Shown in pieces: positions 34,253 through 42,519 of a stretch of 64,000 bases of DNA (positions are counted from its first letter, which is position 1; every line of letters begins with the position of its first letter). Origin of the DNA: Natronosalvus rutilus (GTDB lineage Archaea > Halobacteriota > Halobacteria > Halobacteriales > Natrialbaceae). The position numbers and the translations under genes are program-made. The notes under the pieces are model-generated. The model was not told the origin of the DNA. It saw nothing but the letters and a program-made list of their open reading frames with translations, and did not search any database. The stretch spans positions 248,001 to 312,000 of the forward strand of contig NZ_CP100355.1 of assembly GCF_024204665.1 (NCBI RefSeq), read 5' to 3'.

Positions 34253-35554
34253 ATGAAATTAGAGGAATTCAAACGAGAGCACATTCGGGAGGGGACGAAC
34301 GTTCTCGTTCTCTCACCGCTCACCCCCCATGGGACGAAAGCGTTTACGGAGCTGCTTTCGACGACCAACCCATCCAGGACGAACATGGCTGTCGTGACGT
34401 ACACGCAGCCACCGAGCATGTGGTTGACGGACTGGGAAGCGGCCAGTAACGGTCCACCGAACGAAATCACCTTCATCCACAACGGATCGGAACCTGGCGA
34501 GGAGATCAGTACCGACCAGCAGCGACCGGGAACGATAAACACGGTCCGTGCGAGCCCACAGGACCCCATCGACGTCGTCACCCACCTCGGCGACGAACTG
34601 AAACGCTGGCAAGACGAGGGCAGGCAGTCGGTCATCTCCGTCCAGACGTTGACGATCCTGCTCGAGTACATCGATTTCGACACGGCATTTCGGTATCTGC
34701 ACATTCTCATCCACCGCGTGCAGGCTGCTGGAGCGATCGGGTACTACCAGATGGATCCCACGATCCACGACGAGGAAACGATCAACACGCTCTCGGTGCT
34801 CTTCGACGTCGTCGCCGAGGTCAGCCAGACCGAAACCGGCGAGGACGAGTGGACACTCGTCGGGAGCAAGTCACGCGCGGACGTCCCTCACGACCACGAT
34901 CACGGCTCGACGGTGGCGAAGTCGGAGTCGGAATCGGAACTGGACCAGTCGACGCGCGAGCGTACACCCGACGTCGAACGCCACACCGAACCACGACGAG
35001 ACAGGGACGGGAACGACCACTCGCCGCTCACCGAGTTCAAGACGTGGGTTAGCTCGCTCTGGTCCGGCGACGGAGGCGACGGAAGCGATGGAGGCGACAG
35101 CGCCCGGAAGCAACCACACGACCGGACGCTCGACGGAGGCGAAACCGGCCCTGCGACTAACGGGTCGCTCGAGACGGAGACGGACCAGCCACCCCGTGAC
35201 GCCGAAACCGAGCCGCCAGCACCGTCCCAGAACGGATCGAACGGGACGAGCGAATCGGTCGAACCGTCGGCGGCGCCCGCATCGGACGATCCACTACTGA
35301 CGGATCAGGAGCAGATCCAGCAGTTGATCGCCCAGTCCGGCGGCCGAATGCGACAGTCGGACCTCGTCGAGGAGACCAGGTGGTCGAGTTCCTCCGTCAG
35401 CCGCAAACTCTCGAGCATGGAAGAAGAAGGACTGATCACGCGCGTGCAGGTTGGCCGCGGGAATCTCGTTTTCCTCGCCGGCTACGAACCCGACGCGGCC
35501 GTCTCTCCATCCGGCACGTCGAGCGAACGAACGACGCCGCTGAAAGGCGAATAG
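34253..35554 (+). CDS. Degenerate KaiC-like (DUF7504-type) protein with C-terminal winged HTH
   Basis: A 433-residue three-part protein. Residues 1-200 look like a RecA/KaiC fold with a broken P-loop: L-V-L-S-P-L-T-P-H-G-T-K-A-F replaces GxxxxGK(T/S). A V-V-T-Y-T-Q-P-P-S strand and L-L-E-Y-I-D-F-D-T-A-F-R-Y-L-H-I-L follow. Residues of about 215-350 are acidic, Ser/Asp-rich and disordered. The end (about 355-415) is a MarR-like winged HTH, with Q-L-I-A-Q-S-G-G-R-M-R-Q-S-D-L-V-E-E-T and S-S-S-S-V-S-R-K-L-S-S-M-E-E-E-G-L-I. It probably binds DNA, with the KaiC-like part sensing or docking to a partner. It is the first gene of the signalling cassette. Confidence 0.75.
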   Translation: MKLEEFKREHIREGTNVLVLSPLTPHGTKAFTELLSTTNPSRTNMAVVTYTQPPSMWLTDWEAASNGPPNEITFIHNGSEPGEEISTDQQRPGTINTVRASPQDPIDVVTHLGDELKRWQDEGRQSVISVQTLTILLEYIDFDTAFRYLHILIHRVQAAGAIGYYQMDPTIHDEETINTLSVLFDVVAEVSQTETGEDEWTLVGSKSRADVPHDHDHGSTVAKSESESELDQSTRERTPDVERHTEPRRDRDGNDHSPLTEFKTWVSSLWSGDGGDGSDGGDSARKQPHDRTLDGGETGPATNGSLETETDQPPRDAETEPPAPSQNGSNGTSESVEPSAAPASDDPLLTDQEQIQQLIAQSGGRMRQSDLVEETRWSSSSVSRKLSSMEEEGLITRVQVGRGNLVFLAGYEPDAAVSPSGTSSERTTPLKGE

Positions 35555-35653
35555 GTCGTCTGCTGTCGGTCTGACGGTTGCACAGCCGCGCCCGAGATTG
35601 CCTGTACGCGCCGGTAACGCTGGATGGGACGGAACGGGACTGGTTGGGATAGC

Positions 35654-35666
35654 CAAAATTATTAAG
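35654..35666 (+). promoter_or_regulatory. AT-rich promoter element before the HalX regulator
   Basis: AAAATTATTAAGC lies about 70 nt upstream of the ATG at 35733 and could be its BRE/TATA with a leader of about 40 nt. TGTATAATAC directly before the ATG is a second candidate. Confidence 0.35.
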
Positions 35667-35732
35667 CTACGTAAGCAGATACCAAAGAGCGTCAAATACG
35701 ACACGAGCGACAACATATCTCCTGTATAATAC

Positions 35733-36320
35733 ATGGCGACATCAACAAACACTGCAGACGACTCGAATGGGGGGACGGTGCTCATCGTCGACGATGAGCC
35801 CGCAATCACCAGTGCGTACGCACGGTGGCTCGAAGGGACGTACGAGGTCAGGACCGCAAACAGCGGCCCAGATGCGCTCGAGAACCTCGACGAGGGGGTC
35901 GACGTCGTCCTTCTCGACAGACGCATGCCCGACGTGTCCGGCGACGAACTCCTGGCGACGATCCGAGAGCGCGGCCTGGATTGTCGGGTTGCCATCGTCT
36001 CGGCCGTCGAGCCGGACTTCGACATCATCGACATGGGGTTCGACATGTACCTCGAAAAGCCGGTTTCGGAGCCGAGCGAACTCCGGGAAACGGTTTCGAA
36101 ACTGCTAGACCGGTCGACGTACGACGAACAGATGCAACAGTTCCTCTCGCTCGCCTCGAAAAAGGCGTCGCTCGAGGCGAAAAAGAACGAAGAGGACCTC
36201 TCCTCGAACGAGGAGTACCAGGAACTCGCCGATCAGGTCGATTCCCTGCGAACGGACCTTTCGGCCACCGCAACGGAACTGGACGACGAAGATCTCCGTG
36301 CGGAGTTCCGCAACCACTGA
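35733..36320 (+). CDS. HalX-domain response regulator
   Basis: A 195-residue response regulator. The receiver spans residues of about 15-125, with the acidic pair in L-I-V-D-D-E-P, phosphoacceptor Asp62 in V-V-L-L-D-R-R-M-P-D, and Lys in Y-L-E-K-P-V-S. The HalX domain (about 130-192) is a helical output with S-L-A-S-K-K-A-S-L-E-A-K-K-N and S-N-E-E-Y-Q-E-L, found almost only in haloarchaea. Its output is unknown, as it lacks a DNA-binding fold. It sits between the KaiC-like/HTH protein and KaiC, so the histidine kinase downstream is its most likely partner. Confidence 0.9.
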   Translation: MATSTNTADDSNGGTVLIVDDEPAITSAYARWLEGTYEVRTANSGPDALENLDEGVDVVLLDRRMPDVSGDELLATIRERGLDCRVAIVSAVEPDFDIIDMGFDMYLEKPVSEPSELRETVSKLLDRSTYDEQMQQFLSLASKKASLEAKKNEEDLSSNEEYQELADQVDSLRTDLSATATELDDEDLRAEFRNH

Positions 36321-36503
36321 TTCGTTCGTCGTTCGTCGGCCATCGGATCGGCTGGTGCAGGGCTGCGATACCGTGTTCACAGCCTGCGTACTCGATGACG
36401 ATTCGACCGCCGAACGCCGAACGAGTCAGTTCCCATGAGACCGCTCGAGGATTGATCGACACAGAAACGAAACCCCACTCACCACGACGAAACGAGCGTA
36501 TCC

Positions 36504-37988
36504 ATGCCACCAGCAGATCGAATCTCGACCGGAATCACCGGTCTCGACACGATTATCGACGGCGGATTGATCCCGAACAGAAGCTACCTGATACGAGGAA
36601 ACCCCGGAACGGGGAAGACAATGGTCGGCCTGCACTTCCTGCTCGCGGGGGCCGAAAACGGCGAGGACGTCCTCTGTATCAACCTCGAGGAGTCCACGGC
36701 GGACATCACACGAAACGCCGAGTCCGTCGGCCTCGAACTGTCCGCAGTCGAATTTCTGGACATGAGCCCGAGTTCGGATCTGTTCCGCGAGTCACAGAAC
36801 TACAGCATTTTCTCCCCCGACGAGGTGGACCAGGAGTCGTTTGCCGCCGAAGTGACCGCCCGGATCGAAGAGATCGAGCCCAGTCGCGTGTTCATCGATC
36901 CGATCACGCGACTTCGTCACCTCGTCCCCGACGAGTACCAGTTCCGCCAGCAGGTCATCTCCTTCATGCGGTTTTTGCAGAACATGGATACCACCGTGAT
37001 GTTCACGTCCCAGCACATGGAGGGAGCCGCCGACGACGACCTCCAGTTCCTGAGCGACGGCACCTTTCACCTCGACAACGCCGAGCACGGGCGGACGGTC
37101 TCCGTCCCGAAACTTCGCGGGTCGGACGCCAGGCGTGGCCCACACTCGCTTCGAATTCGAGACGACGGCGTCGACGTGTTTCCCCGCCTCACGATTCCGG
37201 AGCAGGCCGACGACGCCGGGTTGGGAACGGTCCAGTCCGGCGTCCCGGCGTTCGACGAACTGTTGATGGGTGGTATAGACCGGGGGACGATCACCGTCAT
37301 CAGCGGGCCGACCGGCGTCGGCAAGACGACGACCGGCGCCCAGTTCATGAAAGAGGCCGCTGGACGCGGTGAGCGGTCGGTCATCTACATGTTCGAGGAG
37401 ACCAGGAAGACGTTCTTCGCGCGGGCCGAGAACGTCAACATCCCGGTCACGAACATGGTCGAACACGGGACGCTCGCCGTCGAGGAAGTCGAACCGCTCA
37501 ACCTCTCCGCCGAGGAGTTTGCACACAAAGTACGACGCGAGGTCGAGGAAAACGACACAAAGATCGTGATGATCGACGGCATCAACGGGTACCGACTCTC
37601 GCTGCGCGGCGAGCGAGAACGACTCATTCGGAAACTCCACTCGCTGGGTCGATACCTGAAGTCCAGAGGGGTAACCGTGATCCTCGTCGAGGAGGTCGGG
37701 ACGGTGACGAGCCAGTTCGAAGCGACCGACGTCGACATCAGCTACCTCTCCGATAACATCATCTTCCTGCGATACATCGAGGTCGATGGTGAAATGAAGA
37801 AAGTCATCGGCGTGTTGAAAAAGCGTACGAGCGACTTCGAGCGGACGATGCGCGAGTTCGAAATCTCGAGCCACGGCATCAAGGTCGGCGAACCGCTCAG
37901 GAACCTCCAGGGCATTCTCAGCGGGATTCCGACGCGAACCGACGAACGATCCATCCACCCCGATTCGACCCTCCATCCAGGCGAATGA
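36504..37988 (+). CDS. KaiC-family double-domain ATPase
   Basis: A 494-residue protein with two RecA-like KaiC domains, as in cyanobacterial clock KaiC. Walker A motifs are R-G-N-P-G-T-G-K-T (32-39) and S-G-P-T-G-V-G-K-T (268-275). The catalytic Glu pairs are kept in both domains: N-L-E-E-S-T-A and Y-M-F-E-E-T-R. The C-terminal domain keeps the autophosphorylation loop as A-T-D-V-D-I-S-Y-L-S-D-N, so the Ser is at 413 but the neighbouring Thr is Tyr414. A C-terminal L-Q-G-I-L-S-G-I-P-T-R motif matches KaiC. No KaiA or KaiB is seen. Its stop overlaps the histidine kinase start (ATGA), so they are co-translated. Confidence 0.9.
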   Translation: MPPADRISTGITGLDTIIDGGLIPNRSYLIRGNPGTGKTMVGLHFLLAGAENGEDVLCINLEESTADITRNAESVGLELSAVEFLDMSPSSDLFRESQNYSIFSPDEVDQESFAAEVTARIEEIEPSRVFIDPITRLRHLVPDEYQFRQQVISFMRFLQNMDTTVMFTSQHMEGAADDDLQFLSDGTFHLDNAEHGRTVSVPKLRGSDARRGPHSLRIRDDGVDVFPRLTIPEQADDAGLGTVQSGVPAFDELLMGGIDRGTITVISGPTGVGKTTTGAQFMKEAAGRGERSVIYMFEETRKTFFARAENVNIPVTNMVEHGTLAVEEVEPLNLSAEEFAHKVRREVEENDTKIVMIDGINGYRLSLRGERERLIRKLHSLGRYLKSRGVTVILVEEVGTVTSQFEATDVDISYLSDNIIFLRYIEVDGEMKKVIGVLKKRTSDFERTMREFEISSHGIKVGEPLRNLQGILSGIPTRTDERSIHPDSTLHPGE

Positions 37989-39400
37989 CTCCATCGTCGA
38001 CCGGTGAGAGACAGGCAGTGAGCGACGACGAGTCGGCTATCACGCCCCGAACGCGAGTCCTGATACCCGTCGATCACGATCAGAACCGGCAGTTGCTCGT
38101 CGACTGGTTGACGCCGAAATACGACATCGTCGTCCCCGATGTCGTGGAGACGGTCGACGTATCCTTCGACCTCTGTATCGTCGACGAAAGGGCGTTTAGA
38201 CGGCTCGAGGACTGGTGTACGTCCCGGAAGGAAGCCGTTCGGCCGACGTTCTTGCCGTACCTGCTGATCACGGATCGATCCCCCACGCCGTCTGCGTTGG
38301 ACCGTCACTGTATCGACGCCGTCGTGACGGTCCCGGTCAGGAAAGCCAAGTTGCGCGAACAGATCGACGACCTCCTCGCCAAACGACGGGAGTCGGTCGC
38401 GCTCACCGAGCAAAAGCGCCAGAGCCACGAGCGATTCCAGACGCTCTTTCACACGGCACCGGATCCGGCGTTCGTCTTTCGAGCCGACGGCCTCGTTCGC
38501 GAGGTCAATCGGGCGTTTTGTGCGAAGACGGGCCTCGAGCCCACCCAGGTCGTCGGCGAGCGGTTGCAGGATCTGGACGCGTTTTCGGACGACGTTCTCG
38601 AACGACTCCGTCCGGTGGACGAGGCAGGGGACGAGGAACGCGAAGTTGCGTACCGAACCGTCGACGGTCGCCGTCGAATTGCGGAGGTCAACACCTCCAG
38701 GATCGACACCGCGGACGAACTCGAGGAGATCATCGGAACCTTTCGCGACGTGACCGAGCAACGCCGACAGAAACGCGAACTCGAGCGCCTCGACGAGTTC
38801 GCGAGCATCCTCGCTCACGAACTTCGAAACCCACTCGGCATCGCCCAGATGTACCTCTCCATCGCACGAGAGAGCCACCAACCGGAGGATTTCGAGCAGA
38901 TCGACGACTCGCTCGAGCGGATGAGTGAGATGATCGACGAACTGCTCTCGCTCGCCAGAGAGGGCGAGACGCTCGACGTCACCGAACGGGTCTCGCTCGA
39001 GGCGGTCGTCGACGACGCCTGGTCCCAGGTGGCCGCACCCAAGGCGACCCTCCGGACGGAGTCGCTGTCCGGAACCGCCGAGGCGGACGTCGATCGGCTC
39101 GAGCGAGTGTTCGAGAACCTGTTTCGAAACGCCATCGAGCACGCGACGGACGACGTGACGGTGCGAGTCGGGGTGCTCGAGAACGAGCGGTCGGGCGTGT
39201 TCGTCGAGGACGACGGTCCCGGCATCGAACCCGGCGACCGCGAGACGATTTTCGACCGGGGGTTCACGACCGGAGGCAACGGGACCGGTCTCGGTCTCCC
39301 GATCGTCAAGCAGATCGTCGAGGCACACGGGTGGGAGATCGATTCGGTCGACAGCGAGACAGGCGCGCGATTCGAGATCGACGGACTGCGCCTCTCCTGA
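37985..39400 (+). CDS. Receiver-like/PAS histidine kinase coupled to KaiC
   Basis: A 471-residue soluble histidine kinase. Residues of about 20-135 form a receiver-like domain with Asp in D-L-C-I-V-D-E-R but no clear conserved Lys (T-V-P-V-R-K), so it may be a pseudo-receiver. A PAS domain covers about 148-255. The dimerisation box I-L-A-H-E-L-R-N-P-L-G has His278. The ATPase boxes are N-L-F-R-N-A-I-E-H, D-D-G-P-G-I, F-D-R-G-F-T and G-T-G-L-G-L. No transmembrane helix is present, so it senses an internal signal. The ATG overlaps the kaiC stop by four bases. A KaiC-controlled kinase acting on the HalX regulator, like SasA in cyanobacteria, is an inference from layout. Confidence 0.88.
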   Translation: MTPSSTGERQAVSDDESAITPRTRVLIPVDHDQNRQLLVDWLTPKYDIVVPDVVETVDVSFDLCIVDERAFRRLEDWCTSRKEAVRPTFLPYLLITDRSPTPSALDRHCIDAVVTVPVRKAKLREQIDDLLAKRRESVALTEQKRQSHERFQTLFHTAPDPAFVFRADGLVREVNRAFCAKTGLEPTQVVGERLQDLDAFSDDVLERLRPVDEAGDEEREVAYRTVDGRRRIAEVNTSRIDTADELEEIIGTFRDVTEQRRQKRELERLDEFASILAHELRNPLGIAQMYLSIARESHQPEDFEQIDDSLERMSEMIDELLSLAREGETLDVTERVSLEAVVDDAWSQVAAPKATLRTESLSGTAEADVDRLERVFENLFRNAIEHATDDVTVRVGVLENERSGVFVEDDGPGIEPGDRETIFDRGFTTGGNGTGLGLPIVKQIVEAHGWEIDSVDSETGARFEIDGLRLS

Positions 39401-39979
39401 ACAGGGACTCGTTTTCGACGCCAGGCCCCAGGTCACGAGCGAGTGCTCCGGCGACGACGTGATGGCTCAAAATTCGCCGCTCGCATCTCGAGTAGCGTCG
39501 CCTCGAGTGCGGTCCACTGTCGCTGTGCAACGCCATGGGAGGGTCACCTCGAGTGTGGTTCAGCCTGAATGTGTGGTAGAGACAGACTCACAGTATTCGT
39601 GGGGGAACGTGCCCTCTGCCGAACAGGATGTCCGTTACGACGCGATCGAGACGACGGGCATCCGAACGCGTCTCACCCATAGAGATACTGATAAATAGCG
39701 CCCGGTCCGGAAGTCATTAATATACCTTTCGGCCATCCCAGGGAATTGCACGGCAAACTCCTGAAAGAGCGTGAAATGACGCGAAAAACGGAAATTGCAA
39801 GCAACGTTTACGCCTCAGTAAGAACCGTTTACGATTTCCAGGTATTGCCGTCACTGCTGTGGGTTTTGGCTCTTGCAACAGTTTCCGAACAGCCAAAACA
39901 ATCGTAGAGGCCACTGCAACTGTTCGAAATTTACTGGATGGGGTTTATCGCTTTATTACCCTCTCCGCTATCGTACCTG
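39401..39979. other. 579-bp intergenic region with AT-rich stretch, no gene supported
   Basis: It lies between the histidine kinase and the membrane-anchored HTH gene. ATTAATATACC (39716-39726) is a strong TATA-like box with no gene to serve within 200 nt. Downstream it is lower in GC, with repeated GTTTACG and TTGCAA words (39790-39905). A second TATA-like CTTTATTA (39951-39958) fits the following gene as a leaderless promoter. A non-coding transcript starting near 39750 is possible. I see no secondary-structure hallmark that would name it. Confidence 0.45.
39951..39958 (+). promoter_or_regulatory. TATA-like box of the DUF7344-type gene
   Basis: CTTTATTA is centred about 26-28 nt upstream of the ATG at 39980, consistent with a leaderless transcript. 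Confidence 0.5.
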
Positions 39980-40627
39980 ATGATGAGTCAATCACGAACC
40001 GCATCCACGACGCACGACACACCAGCTGTCGACGAGTCCCCCATCAGCGGATCCGCGTCCGAAGACGCGGACACGGAGGAAGAACCCACCCTTTCGAAGG
40101 ACGAAATCTTCCACCTGCTGCAAAACGAGCGTCGTCGCTTCGTCCTGCAATATTTGCAGGGGAAGGACGACTCCGTACGCATGCCTGACATCGCAGAACA
40201 GGTAGCCGCCTGGGAGAACGACACGACAGTCGAGCAACTGTCCTCACAGGAGCGCCAGCGCGTGTACATCCCGCTCTACCAGTCCCACCTGCCCAAGCTG
40301 GACAAGGCCGGGATCATCGACTACAACCAGAGTCGTGGCATCGTCGAGCGGAAACCCCTCGCTGACGAGATGGACCGATACATCGACGCCGAGCGGGACG
40401 GCGACGACCAAGGGCCGGACGCCAGCGCGAGCCCCGACTTCGCGTCGGGCCGCTTCGTGGGCTTCACCGGCGTCTCGGCGATGGTGTTCCTCGGTGCCAT
40501 CCTCGAGGTCACGGCCTTCTCGCCGCTCTCGATTGCCATCCTGTTCGCCGTCGCGCTCCTGGGATACACCCTGATGACGGCAGAGAAGTTCAACGACGGC
40601 GTCTTCGGCCGAACCGACCAGTCGTAA
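39980..40627 (+). CDS. Membrane-anchored winged-HTH protein (DUF7344-type)
   Basis: A 215-residue protein. Residues of about 35-125 form the haloarchaeal DUF7344-type wHTH, with E-I-F-H-L-L-Q-N-E-R-R-R-F-V-L-Q-Y-L, a helix M-P-D-I-A-E-Q-V-A-A-W-E-N, and Y-I-P-L-Y-Q-S-H-L-P-K-L-D-K-A-G-I-I. Two transmembrane helices follow (about 160-200: V-G-F-T-G-V-S-A-M-V-F-L-G-A, then I-A-I-L-F-A-V-A-L-L-G-Y). A DNA-binding domain tethered to the membrane is the likely arrangement. The N-terminus is acidic. The M-M start leaves 39980 or 39983; the promoter spacing suits both. It follows the KaiC cassette, on the same strand. Confidence 0.78.
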   Translation: MMSQSRTASTTHDTPAVDESPISGSASEDADTEEEPTLSKDEIFHLLQNERRRFVLQYLQGKDDSVRMPDIAEQVAAWENDTTVEQLSSQERQRVYIPLYQSHLPKLDKAGIIDYNQSRGIVERKPLADEMDRYIDAERDGDDQGPDASASPDFASGRFVGFTGVSAMVFLGAILEVTAFSPLSIAILFAVALLGYTLMTAEKFNDGVFGRTDQS

Positions 40628-40747
40628 GCATCTTTTATCGTCGCTCGTCGCGGTGGCGCTCCAGCTACTCGAGTTGCAACTGTACGCAGGTCGCCAAACA
40701 GTACGCCAGCTTGCGGTTACACAATTCTCGCCCGGTAGCGGAGCAGA

Positions 40748-41713
40748 TCAATCCGCCACTCGTCCGTTCGAGTCGACCGTTTCGACTCGTCCGTCAGCGT
40801 CGGTACTCAGGTTCTCGAGTTCATCGACTGCCGACTGTTCGGCCGTCGGCAAGGAATCGCGAAACCGCGAGAGGATCGCCCGCGCGTCGGCGAGTTCGGG
40901 TTCGCTCACGGCACCCAGCAGCGCCAGTGCCCGTCGGGCGCGCGTCCGTCGCCAGGACGCCTCGCGGTGTTCGTAGGTCCTGATCCCGCGCAGGAAGTCG
41001 GCTTTGGAGAACTCCGGCCAGTACGGCGCACAGAAGTAGACTGCGGCCTCGTTTCCGTTGGCGTGCCAGGGCAGGAAGTTCGAGGTTCGTTCGTCGCCGC
41101 CGGTTCGGATGATCAGATCCACGTCGCGAACCGACTGCCCGTACAGGCGCTCGTCGATCGTCTCGACGTCGATGTCCGCCGGCGAGAGCGACCCCGCCTC
41201 GACGTCTCGAGCGACGCTCCGGGCGGCCTCGAGCAGGTGGGTCCGACCGCCGTAGGCCAGCGCGACGTTGAGGACGAACCGGTCGTAGTCGGCCGTCTGC
41301 GATTCCGCGTAGTCGATGGTCTCGCGAACCCGGGGCGGCAGGCGTTCGATGTCGCCGATGGCGCGAATGCAGACGCCGTTGTCGTGGACGCGATCGGCGT
41401 CAGCGAACTCCCGGAGTTTCTCACAGAGCAGGTCGAACAGCGCCTCGCGTTCGTGCTCGGGTCGAGAGAAGTTTTCCGTCGAGAATGCGTAGAGGGTGAG
41501 TTCCTCGACGCCGATTTCCTGACACCACTCGAGGACCCGCTCGGTCGTGTCGGCGCCGGCTCGGTGTCCGTCGGGGGCGTCGTCGCCGTGTTGCCGGGCG
41601 TAGCGGCGGTTTCCGTCCTGGATCACGGCGACGTGCGTCGGCGCGCCGGAGACTTCACTAGAAAGCAGCCGCTCGTAGCCCCAGTTGATTCGCCGACGAA
41701 GCCAACTCCTCAT
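40748..41713 (-). CDS. uppS: Undecaprenyl/cis-polyprenyl diphosphate synthase
   Basis: A 321-residue cis-prenyltransferase that extends allylic diphosphates with IPP to the dolichol- or undecaprenyl-type lipid carrier used for glycosylation. All regions are present: A-V-I-Q-D-G-N-R-R-Y-A with Asp33, E-L-T-L-Y-A-F-S-T-E-N-F-S-R-P, L-I-I-R-T-G-G-D-E-R-T-S-N-F-L-P-W, and Y-W-P-E-F-S-K-A-D-F. The final about 70 residues are an acidic extension not needed for catalysis. The start is at 41713 (M-R-S-W-L-R-R-R-I-N); 41725 adds four residues. A second, catalytically incomplete homologue lies at 33036-33641. Confidence 0.93.
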   Translation of the reverse strand: MRSWLRRRINWGYERLLSSEVSGAPTHVAVIQDGNRRYARQHGDDAPDGHRAGADTTERVLEWCQEIGVEELTLYAFSTENFSRPEHEREALFDLLCEKLREFADADRVHDNGVCIRAIGDIERLPPRVRETIDYAESQTADYDRFVLNVALAYGGRTHLLEAARSVARDVEAGSLSPADIDVETIDERLYGQSVRDVDLIIRTGGDERTSNFLPWHANGNEAAVYFCAPYWPEFSKADFLRGIRTYEHREASWRRTRARRALALLGAVSEPELADARAILSRFRDSLPTAEQSAVDELENLSTDADGRVETVDSNGRVAD

Positions 41714-41878
41714 CGTCGGTACCAAGAATAGCTATCGTTATGGTTCTTGTGTGTGTTTCGTCCGCAAACAACTCATTCGGGAAGCGAGGTTCGGTCTCGC
41801 AGTCACACGAGGTCGGAAGCGGGAAAGGTATCAATCAGAACCGTGACGGCTATCCGTCGGCGCACGAACCCTCGAGAC

Positions 41879-42283
41879 ATGGCAAACGCGATCGACGAGG
41901 ACCTCTACCAGCGGACGAAGGCGTTGCTCGAGCCAGGGGACATCCAGCTCAACGGGGCGGTCGTCCACACTGAGTACGGCTCCGACGAGGACGTCCAGAT
42001 GATGCAGGCGACGATCGACGTCGGTGACGTCATCGCCGAACACGCGGGTCACGACCCGAAAGACTGCTTCGTCTACTCGGGCAACGACGACCCGAACTTC
42101 TCCTCGAACCAGCACCAGGGGCTGACCCTCGAGGACGAGGAGTTCGTCTGGGAATGCCAGCAGCTACTGCGCCAGGGGACGTTCGACATCGTGATTTACT
42201 ACGAGGCGAGCGCCGACCACGAAGCGATCCTCGAGGATATCGAGGAGTTGGGCTACGACGTGACCGGCGTCGAAGGCGAGTGA
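41879..42283 (+). CDS. DUF5778-type small conserved haloarchaeal protein
   Basis: A 134-residue acidic soluble protein found as a conserved hypothetical in haloarchaea. It reads M-A-N-A-I-D-E-D-L-Y-Q-R-T-K-A-L-L-E-P-G-D-I at the start, then V-Q-M-M-Q-A-T-I-D-V-G-D-V-I, and ends D-I-E-E-L-G-Y-D-V-T-G-V. The alternating strands and helices suggest a ferredoxin-like alpha/beta fold, but no catalytic motif is visible. The ATG at 41879 fits other members. The open frame up to 41747 adds basic sequence and is rejected. Function unknown. Confidence 0.65.
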   Translation: MANAIDEDLYQRTKALLEPGDIQLNGAVVHTEYGSDEDVQMMQATIDVGDVIAEHAGHDPKDCFVYSGNDDPNFSSNQHQGLTLEDEEFVWECQQLLRQGTFDIVIYYEASADHEAILEDIEELGYDVTGVEGE

Positions 42284-42519
42284 GTCACGCCGTGAGTGCC
42301 CGCAGTCAGCGCTCGCGAACCCGCTCGAGAGTCGGTGACCGTGGCGTCGGCGTACCCGCGCCACTCGCTCGAGTCCGTACGTGACCGTGGGCGAGCCCCG
42401 GCAGTAACGTCTTTTAGTAGACTCGATTCACCTCCAAGGACTGGCTCGCCGGTACGAAGCGGGGAAAGGCTTCCAACCGTCCCGAGGCCCTTATGTCCCG
42501 TCCGTCCCGACACCCGTGT

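Noticed and set aside
39717-39914. 65-codon minus-strand frame in the intergenic region
   Set aside because: It is basic and Phe/Arg-rich with no homology, and it overlaps an AT-rich promoter-like region.
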